Source: Siphonodentalium dalli
Lineage: Eukaryota; Mollusca; Scaphopoda; Gadilida; Siphonodentaliidae
Direction: 5' to 3'
NCBI GenBank assembly: GCA_032622095.1
Contig: CP136069.1
Coordinates: 14,556,450 to 14,620,449 of the forward strand
Length of the DNA stretch: 64,000 nt
This document shows, in pieces, positions 1 through 11,841 of this stretch (the stretch's first letter is position 1; each line of letters begins with the position of its first letter). Under the pieces are notes generated by a model, which was not told the origin of the DNA, did not search any database, and was given only the letters and a program-made list of their open reading frames with translations. Both the position numbers and the translations under genes were made by a program.

Positions 1-114
1 ACTGTCTACTTGGTCGATTCTGCTCACAACATCATGCAAATCGTCATCGTCTTTAAATAGCTGCATTAGATCATCGTATGATACCTCATTTAGATTAACT
101 GTTTCAAATTCCAT
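1..114 (-). CDS. 5' end of an unidentified protein, running off the left edge
   Basis: An ATG at 114-112 opens a frame of 38 codons with no stop before the window edge. The peptide is acidic, with a run of four Asp around residues 23-26. A plausible splice acceptor (TTTCTGCAG) lies upstream at about 168-173 on this strand, so the ATG could sit in a second exon behind a non-coding first exon. No family was recognised. A short open frame can occur by chance, so this is only a candidate. Confidence 0.3.
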   Translation of the reverse strand, partial: MEFETVNLNEVSYDDLMQLFKDDDDLHDVVSRIDQVDS

Positions 115-286
115 ATTGTTTTAAATTTCGTACTTTCGCAAGAATCGATCGATTTACGTTGTGTACTCTGCAGAAATTGCAAATGCAGACGACACTTTAA
201 AAGCATCTAAATCACACATTAAATTAATTCATGGGAATGCAATGAAATTACGGACTTTTCGTAAGTAATCTCTCTTCTATCCTTGA

Positions 287-475
287 CTAAATATAATTTA
301 TTTCAAATTCCATTCTGTATTTTATCGAATAAAAATTGCCGTCAGCAGTTTCTGTCAGATCAAGACCGTACTGAATTTCGGGGAATTCCCTACTTCGCTT
401 ATAATAGAAATTGTCGAAGTAGTCCGTATTCGTGTGCACTGTAAACAATGTGTTGCTTTTTAAATTTCCAATCAT
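287..475 (-). CDS. Small ORF of 62 aa, unidentified
   Basis: The frame runs from an ATG at 475 to a stop at 287. It is rich in Tyr, Asn and Phe and has no recognisable domain. It lies upstream of, and on the same strand as, the left-edge ORF, so it could be part of the same transcription unit or a chance frame. A longer version from a GTG at 580 was not used because animals rarely start there. Confidence 0.13.
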   Translation of the reverse strand: MIGNLKSNTLFTVHTNTDYFDNFYYKRSREFPEIQYGLDLTETADGNFYSIKYRMEFEINYI

Positions 476-782
476 TTTGCGGTGCGTTTTTTTTGTTTTT
501 TTCGGTCCTGTCCTGTCCTCTCTCCACTTTCTTTCAACTTTGTTAACACAAGTAATTATTATGTTACGTTCGTAGTGCACGCTGATGTTATTTTACCGCT
601 TTCCAATTGGTTATGTAGATGCTTTGTTTTGAAAACAAGCCAGTTGTCAAAACGCACGTGCACTCGCCGTTGCCATTCACGATGTCCTTGTTGCCATCCA
701 GGATACAAGATCGGAAACCGCCTAGGCGTTTACGCGTGTATTTGGAGGGAAAATAGCTAAATTGTCAGATAAATAGAGTTAC

Positions 783-1261
783 CACCGCTGATGGGGTCAT
801 TGTCACAAGGCTCCGGTCACATTCGTAGCCAGCATTTTAAATCGATCACAAATGTAGCCAGCTTTTCTACGGCGATCACATTTGTAGACAGTTTTCTTAT
901 TCATGCGAGCCTCAATGAACAACATTAGGTTAGTCTCATTTTTCTGAGTCGATGAATGAAAAACAACATTAATTTTAAATTTGATATTAGTTCATCTATT
1001 AACCTGAGGTTTCCGATCAATGTCGTAAGATGCTCGAATTATATTCCAATATAAGTTGATAAACGAAGTCCGTTTTGGAGCATGACGTCGATATTTTAGT
1101 CACGAACGCGATGACGTCATATTTCGCGCCATATATAAAGCATGGAATTAGAAAAGCTGGCTACGAATGTGATCGCCGGCGAAAAGCTGGCTACATTTGT
1201 GATCGATTTAAAAAGCTGGCTACGAATGTGACCGGAGCCTTGTGACAATGACCCCATCGGC
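783..1261. repeat. Foldback MITE with about 110-bp inverted arms
   Basis: The left arm (about 783-895) and right arm (about 1147-1261) are inverted copies. Both contain several short direct copies of a CTGGCTACGAATGTG-like motif followed by GATCG. GTTAC occurs directly on both sides (778-782 and 1262-1266), a possible 5-bp target duplication. There is no ORF. The size and structure fit a non-autonomous DNA transposon; the superfamily cannot be assigned. Confidence 0.7.
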
Positions 1262-1483
1262 GTTACTACCCTTCCGATTAACTCAGATACTCATTTCGAA
1301 ATTTAATCCTAGGCATCGCGTGGCATATGCTACTGCGATTGAATATCAATCGCTATCGAATCGTTAGCCCAGATTATGTATGTTTCACTAGGTATTAGGT
1401 GCTTTCGACTGACCCGTTGTCTAGATACTCCACTATAAAGGGGCCCGTACACTTAAAAATGTACTAGATGTTTGATTTAGTGT
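1262..1483. other. Nothing recognised
   Basis: AT-rich single-copy-looking sequence between two repeats. No gene, RNA or repeat structure was seen. Confidence 0.5.
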
Positions 1484-1888
1484 TTTGTTTTTCGTTCCAT
1501 TCAGAACAGTGGGTCATTAAATTCATGGACCTTCTCAACACAGAACGTTCTTAATATTACTTCTGAACCTTCTGAATAATGGTCCTCCTGATGAACGCAA
1601 TGTTATCAAAACGATACATAAATGATCCTAAATGAATAACCGAAAAATAATATTGAGAAAATAGTCGAGTAATTTTGGTATGAAATGTGGTATTTTGTGA
1701 TTGTTCTTCGTTCTAAAGGCAGTGGGTCTCCCTTCTCGTCATGTCAAGGATTATATGTCAATCACACCAAATAACCAAATATGATGAATAAAAATACACA
1801 CAATTGGAACATCAACAATTCACAAACGATGAATGCAAATAACACATCTGGAGAATCTGAAAGTAAGAACATAATCATCAGTAAAACA
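1484..1888 (+). repeat. Dispersed 400-bp repeat R1, copy 1
   Basis: It aligns end to end with 7044-7444 in the same orientation, with scattered substitutions and small indels. The first shared block is a T-rich run followed by TTCGTT; the last is AATCATCAGTAAAAC. No terminal inverted repeats or coding potential were seen. It could be a SINE, a MITE fragment or a solo-LTR relic. Confidence 0.7.
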
Positions 1889-2906
1889 TATTATAGACTC
1901 ATGTTTGACTGAACAAAAGGTGTAATAGCTGTACAATAAATCGAGCCATTTATGGGACCATCTCCAGAGATTGTCCCACAAATGACCGGAGTTAGTGTAC
2001 AGTCCCCCTTTAAGAATATTATGAGTGCTTATTGGTCAGAAACATTTTCCTGGATTATGTATTTTTTAAACGACATCGTATATGTAGAGACAGTCAATTC
2101 TAATTTGTGTCGATTGTAATGATATCGTGGTCTAGCTTGAGCTAGACTGGGGGTAGTAGTTATTGCATGTGGAGCATTTAAGTCCATGCGACGAACGGTG
2201 GTATGACGCTAAATGTAACATAAATACTTAATCAAATCATAGAAAACATCGACTCAAACCCCTGTATTTTGGCATGGAATAATAAAGAGCGCTTATTGTT
2301 AGTTTATTCTTGCTTTGGTAAAAAGAGATTGTATGCCTCTCGGGACGTTGGAAATTGAATACAGATGATAAATGTCTACCTTACTCCTATTTAGAAATCG
2401 CGAATACTTTTGTTTCGAGTATCTTGCTCCACGAATTCAAAACTGACCAAACTATTTCCATAAAATCCTTGAATCCGACGACAGGTTTGGTTCTGAGTCG
2501 TTCCTGAACGTTGTAATAAACAATCACGATGTAAATATATAATATCAAGCAACGGTCACTTAAATGTAACCTGTATGGATGTCACACGATGGTTATGCAA
2601 TACGCACTAGTTTTCGGCCAATAATAATTTAAATATATAGGCACCATGAACATAACGTATATTTTTGGCGACAATTAAAAGTAAGAACAATCACAAATAC
2701 TCCATGCAAACAGATACAGATTTCAGAAGTTATCAGGTAGTTAGTGTACTAATACATAAACGCATTACCCTGTGGATTCGCTAAGCATTTTTGGTCATTC
2801 TATTTTCTGCTTAGTTTCAAATTCGCGCTCACGTGTTTGCACTAATAATAAAAATGTGCAAATATAAACGCGAGTAAGATAATTTATTGTACGTTTTCAG
2901 AGCTTA
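1889..2906. other. No gene recognised
   Basis: AT-rich sequence with no convincing ORF. The only notable item is one copy of the AATAAAGAGCG motif at 2281-2291. Confidence 0.5.
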
Positions 2907-3064
2907 TCAGGGCCATGTGTCATGAAGCAATGTCATAAGATTATCTTAAGATGGACTTAATCTAAGATCTAAGGTGGATCTGATGATGTAACTTTTCAGT
3001 TTCACGAACGCGTTTCACAAAACAAGATTAAGTCCTACTTAAGTAGTAAGTTAAGTTCGCGCTC
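2907..3064 (+). repeat. Left inverted copy of a 155-bp repeat (pairs with 6713-6865)
   Basis: This block contains TTCATGAA-like, TAAGATTATCTTAAG and CTACTTAAGTAG palindromic stretches. It is the inverted complement, with moderate divergence, of 6713-6865. The two blocks could be the ends of one element of about 4 kb, or two independent insertions of a short foldback family. No transposase is visible between them. Confidence 0.6.
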
Positions 3065-4796
3065 ATTTAGACTGGTTATCGACAATTTTCTACAGTCCGG
3101 AACAAACAAAAGTGTGGGCTTGTGCAATCTGTATGTACGGCATTGCGAGGTTATCAAGAAAGAGCCGAGTCCGAGTTGACATTATTGTGTGACAAGGATG
3201 CTGGATAGCGGGTGGGCGAATCAGCGCATGTATCTTACTGTCTATAGTCAGTGGCCTTATATTCGCATATGGATCTTAGACTTGCATGGGTTTCACAATG
3301 TAAATTTGAACATGAATACACCACAGGCTCTTATAATGACGAACTTTGGGTTTACTGGTGAGTGGCGGTGTCAGAAATAAGAAAATATAATTATATGGAT
3401 CGTTGCATAACTGCGACCATGCACTTACGCCGAGTTAATCCGCTGAGAGCAATGATCATGCGGCGATTTGTTTTATGTGAGCCGACATAACACGTGTATT
3501 ATCGACCATCGCTCTCTACGTGTAGCAATAATCAAAATAATTGGACGATGTCATCCGGACACACATAGGTCATTTTTCGATTCAAAGGGAAATGAAACAT
3601 ATTTTGTAGTGTAACTTTTTTATTATTTTTATGCAGATGTTTTATGCGGTTGTCATACCATGCTTGGGTATATATATATAACTACGTTTTCATTAGCACA
3701 CTCGCATTAAGGGTTGTCATCGTTACGGGTGTGTATATCATATATACAGTATGCTGTACAATGGTCATCCCACCCCTGCAAAAAGAAAACATGACAACAA
3801 TTTGGACAGGCTTGAAAATCACGACATATGGGCGTGGGCCTAAACTCAATACCAATGATATTCGCTATAGAAAATTGTCACTTTTTCTAAAACATATTTT
3901 GATAAAAAGTGTATGTGTTACCTTTCCTATATGACATATCTGCTTTGTAAACAGCCGACGGCAATTTGGAAAGAGGAAATAATCAATACATTAATTGATT
4001 TCATTTTACCCCATCTCCCACACACATATGGAATAACATAGAGGAGATTGTGAGCTTTGAACTAGGCCATAATTCTTATCAAAAGTTTAATTCGTGCGTA
4101 ATACAATTTTATAATATATATTACCTATAGGTCACATACACAGCTGATAATTGACTATATCCTACATTCGATGAGGCTCGGGGTGGCTAGTTGGTCTCTG
4201 TGGGGGGGGGGGTACATCGTGCAATTTTCAACTGCACCAACCCCTTAATTGAACCGAGCAAAACTCCCATCTTCGCGAAATGCCATGTCCACCCCACCCG
4301 TTGGATTTAAACTTTCCAATTGGAATATCAAATATTCCAAAATTTCGAAATTTCTTACCTGACGACCATAAAATTGGTAATTTTCCAACTGATTGCCATT
4401 TCGGTTGCTGCTGTTTGTCTAAAACAACACACGCGGCGGGGGGGGGGGGGTTGACAACACCCAAACCCCATTAACTACGTTCCTGATGAAAAGCATATGC
4501 TCTGAATTGTTTTACCAAGCTACCCCTATGGTTATACGGTGGGGGAGGGTTGCACTCTCCAAACTTTGGTTTTGGAAAGTTTGAGGTACCAGTTGGAATG
4601 TTTAAACCCAAAGAGAATTTGGTGTTGTTTAAGGGGGTATTGTTGGTCATTTCGAGACGAACGCCCCTCTCACTCTGTATCCACGACCATGTATACCAGA
4701 CGACGAATTGCCCACCCCAGACTATGTACAGATATCTCCGTAATTGCAAAATAACATAGGCCGCCATATTTGTGCTCGATATGCCACTTATCGCGT
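3065..4796. other. No gene recognised; two long poly-G tracts
   Basis: AT-rich sequence with only short unconvincing ORFs. It contains an 11-G run at 4202-4212 and a 13-G run at 4438-4450. Confidence 0.5.
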
Positions 4797-5040
4797 GGGT
4801 CTTAACTTTAAGATTATCTTAAGACACCTCACATCAATCTTAAAGTGATTTTGAGGACACCCGGGGGCCTGTTTCATGAAGGCAACTTATGACATAGTTG
4901 GGACTTAAGATGGTCATAAGTTCATACTTCAGTCATAAGTGCGTTTCACGAACAAGGTCTTAACTTAAGATGGTCTTAACTTTGGTCTTAACTTTACGAC
5001 TGCTCTTAGGTGTCATAAGATAATCTTAAAGTTAAGACCT
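4797..5040. repeat. Foldback MITE with 33-bp terminal inverted repeats
   Basis: The ends 4797-4829 and 5008-5040 are inverted copies (about 31 of 33 positions) built round TTAACTTTAAGATTATCTTA. The interior repeats TTAAGATGGTC-type motifs and a GTTTCATGAA block shared with the repeats at 2907 and 6713, so all three belong to one broad family. There is no coding capacity. Confidence 0.75.
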
Positions 5041-5725
5041 ACGTTGTGATCCGATGTTGGTCCGAAATGTGGATGGGATCTAGTTCATGTATATATTATT
5101 ATAAACACATTTAACTGAATAACATCTTGCTAGCACGGAGGGCTGTTTCAGAAATGGTAGTAATTAATAACCAACTGGTAAGCTATAGCAGTGACGTGGC
5201 CAGTGGTTGCAAGATTGGCGGGGTGTCCGCTACTAACTGTAAACCGCCAAGACCGGGCTATATATACATTTCTAATTGCTGTAACAAAAAGAATATATTT
5301 CCATAGAGTTGGACATCATTTGCGATTCAAATCACCCAATCGCACTGTAGACAATAATCATGTTGAGACAATTAGTCCGAACATTTTCACATCGAGGATA
5401 ATAGTGAATGATTTATAAATGCTTATGTCAGCTATTATTATTATTATTTACTTGCCTTTCTATATTATTATGTTATAATTTGATTGTAAAATAGATTGTA
5501 TATGTACCCCGTATATATATCGGCAAGATAATAATACATAACATGTGTTATTTTATTATTATTATGTATATCATCATAACCCACCCACGCGAATCTCAGA
5601 TCATACACATTTATTACATCTGCATCACATGTTTATTAACTATGAAATAAAAAGATATATAGCATGTATATATATAGTATACGGACCGCGCGGACACACC
5701 GGGATCCGCGAAAGAACATATCACT
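5041..5725. other. No gene recognised
   Basis: AT-rich sequence with a short TTA/TAT-rich run near 5435-5450. No supported feature. Confidence 0.5.
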
Positions 5726-5831
5726 GTGAACCGGCCCACAAACCACTGGGGGAATTACTAAAATACCAATATAGACTATACCAGTGGTATTGGTATTTTA
5801 GTAATTTCCCCCAGGGGCATCTGAACCGGCC
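5726..5831. repeat. Perfect-looking hairpin flanked by 10-bp direct repeats
   Basis: The arms 5746-5771 and 5788-5814 are complementary over 26 bp with one extra A, around a 16-nt loop. The direct repeat TGAACCGGCC flanks the hairpin at 5726-5735 and 5822-5831. This resembles a tiny foldback insertion with a target duplication. Confidence 0.6.
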
Positions 5832-6712
5832 GTCTGTTCACGTTTTGTTAAGTATAAACGCTCTTTATTAGGAGTCGTTGCTTTGGTTTTTATTAAAACA
5901 TATATGCAAAATGTCGTTCAACATAACGTACTTTCGAAGTTCATAAGCAGTTTGTTAACTATAACAGGCGTTTAGCATATGTGTCAACATAACCAGAGCA
6001 AATGGCATTAACATAATTTATATATGGCTTCTACAAGTATGTCTCAGATTGGAAATAAGTCTATTTGGAGCACGATATGAAGTCCTGTTCACATTATAGC
6101 AATATAAATAAAGAGCGTTTCGTGGTAGTATTCCATGAATGTTGGCAATCAATAAAGAGCGTTTAGTTCAGTGCTTCCAGCGTGGTGTATTGTATGTGTA
6201 TAACGTCGTGGCGACATATTCGGTTTCCTGGTATTATAGATGCTTCAAAGACGTATAATGTATTATAACCTAATATCTGCATTGAAAGGGGCGAACATAT
6301 GTCTCGCGTCGCCTTAACGGCATGTTATATGGGTAAAGGTTCATATTCTGAGTTACGATGTATAAGTCCCTTTAATAACTGAAATAATATATTTGAGCTC
6401 GTTACGTTTGTTTAAAATAGGCACTGGAAGCATTCAGATATGTTTCGATGGAGTCTGACGCGAAAACACAGTTAAAAAAGAGAGAGGTAGTAGATGGGCG
6501 TGGAGCGCCCGAGATGTTAAAAAGCGCGCTCGTGCTGTTAAGTATGCACCAGTCATTATACTGATTATCGCCCTTGGATTACAATATCATAATTATTCTT
6601 AGACACGCCCTAGTATATGTCACCAGACACTGTACCTGGGCATATAACATACACAGAACCAACATTTTCTGCGCATAGCTGTAATAAATTGTCGAGAGCC
6701 AGCCTAAAAGCG
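5832..6712. other. No gene recognised
   Basis: It contains three copies of the AATAAAGAGCG motif (5859-5869 minus, 6107-6117 plus, 6151-6161 plus). No supported ORF. Confidence 0.5.
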
Positions 6713-6865
6713 CGCGAACTTAAAATACTACTTAAGTAGGACTTAATCTTGTTTTGTGAAACGCGTTCTTGAAACGGAAAAGTTACATCATAAGATCCAC
6801 CTTAGATCTTAGATTAAGTCCACCTTAAGATAATCTTACGACCTTGCTTCATGAAACAGGCCCCG
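6713..6865 (-). repeat. Right inverted copy of the 155-bp repeat (pairs with 2907-3064)
   Basis: The complement of this block matches 2907-3064 over most of its length, including the CTACTTAAGTAG palindrome and the AACGCGTT block. Confidence 0.6.
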
Positions 6866-7043
6866 GGTCTGTACAGTAAAGTTAATCTGTATTTCGTGTA
6901 TCCAAATACGTAGACATACATTTGCATGTTCGAATGAGTCAAGTCTGTTTATAAGTTGGAAATAAGACATATGGTATTGGTTTACGTCTGTTTGTTCTTT
7001 CTTTGCTATGTACACGTATAAGTATTTTGTTTAGTTTAGTTTT

Positions 7044-7444
7044 TTTGTTTTTCGTTTAATTAAGAACAGTGTGTCATTAAATTCATGGACCTTCTGAGCA
7101 AAGAACGTTCTTAATATTTCGTCTGAATAATGGGCCTCCTGATCAACGCAGTGTTATCAAAAGAATACATAAATGATCCATAATGAATAACCGAAAAATA
7201 ATATTGAGAAAATCGTCCAGTTTTTCTGGCATGAAATGCGGTATTGTGTGATTGTTCTTCGTTCTATAGGTAGTGGGTCTTCCTTCTCGTCATGCCAATG
7301 TGTATATGTCAATCACAGCAAATAACTAAAATATGATGAATAAAAATATACACAATTGTAAATACATCAACAAATCACAAATGATCAATGCTTATGGCAC
7401 ATCTAGATAATCCGATATTAAGAAGATAATCATCAGTAAAACAC
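7044..7444 (+). repeat. Dispersed 400-bp repeat R1, copy 2
   Basis: Direct copy of 1484-1888. The match breaks off at similar points at both ends, which suggests a discrete element rather than a large duplication. Confidence 0.7.
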
Positions 7445-7825
7445 ATCAGAATTTCAATTATTATATTAATTAATAAACACCATGACATTATGGCATTTAT
7501 TCACAGGTGTTCATAAAATGTTCATGGCACGCAGATGTTATTTTCCAATCTGGCCCATTTTTGTTTGCATTCACAAACCAATTTTCGAACTGTCTACTCC
7601 ACATTTTCATAGATTTGTATGTCAATTGCTTATGGCATAGTACGTAAATATCTTCCAATTTTTTTCTTCTGTGGTATCCTTTACGAGTTACATTGGAGAC
7701 GCAATACTCGTAACGGCTTCAACAGAACAAAAACAATGGCAGCAGCGTTAAAATTTACTACACATTGTGTTTGTGTAGAAACTTATAGTCTGGCTGTCGG
7801 GCTGAAAATATAAGGTCTACCAGGA

Positions 7826-9927
7826 AAAACATCTTAACAAGCTACATTTGGTATCGTTGGAGAGAGGAGATCTTCGTGTACCACATATCCAAAATCCGCT
7901 AAAATCCGCTTTGGGAAAAATGTTCTACAGCGCCCTGAATAGGGGTGGGGTCTGACGTAAATTATGAAGGTAAGTATACGATATGTTATGGCATTGGGAT
8001 TACGTAGTTATACAAGTTTGTGTGAAATTGGAGCACCGGAGCGAATTGAGTGACACGGACAGAAAATAATACAATCACGGCCATAAAATGGCTGTCAAAA
8101 TGGCCGCAACTCCAAGATATACCACGACGAAAGCAACATATTGGATAACCACATAGGAATGGACATACGTATTCATAATGTACATTCATGTTGTTTAGTA
8201 TCTTTAAAGGTACACAGATCATTAAAACATCCATCTGAAGGATGTATTGGTCATTTCAACGCAAGTCAAACCCAACGGTTAAAGTTTTGGTTTTTTGCTT
8301 ATCCAACATCCAACTGACCGGACAAAATATAATAATTTTGGTCATGCAACACACAAAGTAATGTTTCGCAGTGCATGGTAGTTTCATTGGACATTGTGAT
8401 TAATCATTGAATATAACACATACACTGAAGTGCACACCCTTGTGGTATAAAGACTAGTTAGATTTATGGAATTTGCTACACTCTCCGTGATAATATACCA
8501 TACACATATGTCCCAATGCTTATCACACTGCAAAGAAACACCAATCTCTTCAATAGATTAGCGCCATATCTCACGAGATCAAAGAGATGGTACATCTCAC
8601 ATATTATTTATGACTAATTTTCACGCAGCTACCAAACTGGTTTATTATTGGAACATTTTGTTCAAATTACTTAAGTCCCCACTTTACAACTGGAATATAC
8701 TACCACGCAATGCACAATATTAATTGTCAGTATCGTTTTGTTTTAAAATATCTTACCAATACCACCCACGTAATTGTGCTAAATAGCAGGGGATCATCGT
8801 TTAAAGCTGTTATTTCAGCGTTGAACATTCGCTAAATGTTGCTATTTGTGGTTTTGTGTACAGCAACTATATGTAACTTTAGGGATAAGGGGCAAACGCG
8901 GTGACGCGGTTGTAGAAATCGTAGTACTTTTCGCTTATATGTGGCTTTGGTGAATATAACTAAATATAATTTCCAGATATAAACACAGTCTCAGCCACAT
9001 TATATGTAAACCATATCGGTCAAGTTTAGAATTTATTGAAGATTTGTTTTGTACTCCTTTGTGTTTTGATAAATTGTGTTCATTATATACCACCATGCAT
9101 TCTTGTGATAATAGCGAAATATTCGTGTTTTGTCACCTGATTAGAGGCAACTATGATTAATATTTTGAGATATGGACAATAGGATCTTCAGATTTTACCC
9201 AAAACTATATGCATATATATTATATTGTTCTATAGCAGTGCATCTTGGAAGGGTTAATGTTGTAGATATAAAAATTAATGCTGATCGGTCACATTCACGA
9301 GACTGCTCTGACTACATATATTTCTGCTTCTAGAAAAGATCACAGAATCAATACATCCATATCAAATCGCATTTAACTGTTTGATTACACATATAATCAC
9401 ACGATACAACATAAAAAGTACATATAGAACTGCGTTATTGTTTCGATTCTGTGCGCCCAAAGTTCCAGATATAAGCGTTGCATGAGACCCTTCTTTCGAT
9501 TGCTCTCTCGTGAGATTCATTAGGGAGAATTCTTACATCTCTGATCAAACTTTTATCTTATACTCTGCAATGAATATCCTCAAATAATTCGAGTGTTTGT
9601 TCTATGTTATAGGACTAGCAATTACATGTTGCACAAATTGTAAATTTCATTCAGTTTTCTCCATTTTGGCGGCCGTTTTGGGAAAGACATTCTACAAATA
9701 TGGTTTACGGCTAAACATTGTTTGTCAATATTTAAATTTATTACGAATTTGGCATTTATTGTTGCACCTACCGCAGATATTCAACAATTTCAGATATTAA
9801 CAACCATATTGGGCGCCATCTTGAATAGAGAATTTTCCCCAAAGCGGATTTTAGCGGATTTTGGATATGTTATTCCTCAGATTCTGCCCTACAAAATTAC
9901 ACCAAAAACAGCTTGTTAATATTTTGT
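7826..9927. repeat. Element or pair of elements with inverted ends of about 90 bp
   Basis: 7826-7916 and 9837-9927 are imperfect inverted copies. The best block is 27 bp, centred on AAATCCGCTAAAATCCGC at about 7889-7915 and its complement at 9838-9864. The 1.9 kb between holds only short ORFs without recognisable domains, so a transposase gene is not supported. Confidence 0.45.
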
Positions 9928-11365
9928 TCTAGGTCCAATGCTTCAACGACCAGACTATTAACAGCACGTAATTGTGTAGCACAAAGTTTTAAAGCTGCTG
10001 CCAGATTTTTGTAATATGAGGGCGTTTACGATGTTTGTTTCTCATCTACTAACTATACTATCATCACATATTTTTCATATGTAATTTCTACACAAGTTTG
10101 TTTGAGATAAAATGTAACACATAGTGTGTAGAATTAAGAAATATTTTTCAAAAATAACACAAATTTTATTTTTATCTTGAATCAAAATATTCCAATGGTG
10201 GTCTGGACATCAAGGACAATTGAGTGAGAGAGCACGAGTTTGGTCGATGTAACACTCTTCCCGGGAAAAAATTGTATCTTAGTGTAATGTCGAACTCCTA
10301 ACTACCTTTAGGCGAATGTGAAATGAAAACACAATGCCAAATGTCAGGCTAACTTGACGAGTACAACATTTGCATGTCGTGTTTATGATATACATGAACA
10401 CCAATGCATGCAAATGAACACTAGGTCATTCATATGTATAATTTAGAACTAAGAGTTTCCGGTAAAGAAGAACATGGTACGTACCTTCATCGGAGTACAT
10501 TAATCAGACGGGGATAGTTCACACATTACTCACTTACTCGATCTCACGTCCATACACTGTACTACAATCAAAAACCAGGCAATGACTTCACATTGAAAGA
10601 CAGTGCCAATGAAAGCCAAGCTTGGTTTACAGTATTGCAGAGTTATCGAGAATTCAGAAACAATCGATGACAAATCTGAGAAGTTTAATATAGATTGTTG
10701 CTTTTTTATTGATGTTTTGTTTGTTTTTAAAATGTATCTCGTTTTATCATGGCTTTATGACGTAAACTGTTGTAACGACGAAAGACAATACCCTTGATTT
10801 TATGGAACCCGAATAAAGTACGGATTGATCTGCTTCAAATACTATCACCAAATACAGACATATATAAAAGGTCACTTACATTCAACATGCCTCGAATAAC
10901 ACCTGGCAAATTGTTTCTATTGTGGTGTTCCGGGCATCAGAAAACGCCATGTAGATACACACATATATATTTAAATACGGAATTGTCCTACCGCCATAAC
11001 CCCTATTGTAGTGATAAAAATTACTACTCTGAAAATATCAACATGGCGAGCATGTAAATTTTATTGGTATATTATTCCTGGTATGGTCATATAGAACTGT
11101 CAGTGAATGTGTGGATCTTCACTAAATCGTCACGCAGCAGTCCTATTCGTTCATATGGCCATGTATTGATCAAAACATTCCATTTCCCGACCACTACGAG
11201 AGCGAGTTCTTATGCCCATTATTACGTTTATGCAAGAAAGGCGGAGGTCCATGGAATTATATTCAAGAACGTGACCTTGTATCCCTTATGTGTAATGTGA
11301 GCATCATTGTTATTATTTGAATTAAATATGTTCGCAGGTAGATCATAATCATTTTTATCACTCCA
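9928..11365. other. No gene recognised
   Basis: Several ORFs of 60-90 codons occur but none has recognisable domains or splice context. Treated as non-coding. Confidence 0.45.
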
Positions 11366-11369
11366 TTAA

Positions 11370-11837
11370 CCCTTTACCCAACAGAACGCCTCTGTGCCAA
11401 TGCATTCTCTTATATATGCGAGTCGACCATAGGTAGCCTAGCATATATAAGAGAATGCATTGGCTTAACACATATTAAAAATGATAAAATTGTCAAAGAA
11501 TGTAGAAAAATATTATAAAATTGTTAAAAAATGTAAGACAAAATTATAAAATTGTTAAAGAATGTAAGAAAAATGGTAAAAAGTGTTAAAAAAAGAATTT
11601 GTTTTAGGCCAATGCATTCTCTTATATATGCGAGGCGACATATGGCGACTCGCATATATAAGAGAATGCATACTCGCATATATAAGAGTATTAATTGGCA
11701 CAGGGCATAACAGTAACCCTCAGAATGTGGTCATTGAAGTGGTTCCAATGATATCCATATTTGTCTGGTGTTTTTGAGACAGACCGAAGAATTTTAGGCT
11801 GTTGAAGCTTTATTTGGCAGTTTTGTTGAGTAAAGGG
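11370..11837 (+). mobile_element. TTAA-flanked twin-hairpin MITE, copy 1 (piggyBac-like)
   Basis: The 468-bp element is bounded by TTAA on both sides (11366-11369 and 11838-11841). Its ends are CCCTTTACCCAACA and the inverted counterpart (one mismatch). Inside are two long near-palindromes: hairpin 1 at about 11397-11463 and hairpin 2 at about 11609-11698. Both are built from CCAATGCATTCTC and TTATATATGCGAG arms around a GTCGACC-type centre. Hairpin 2 carries an extra partial arm. TTAA duplication with CCC...GGG ends is typical of the piggyBac superfamily. There is no transposase. Confidence 0.85.
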
Positions 11838-11841
11838 TTAA

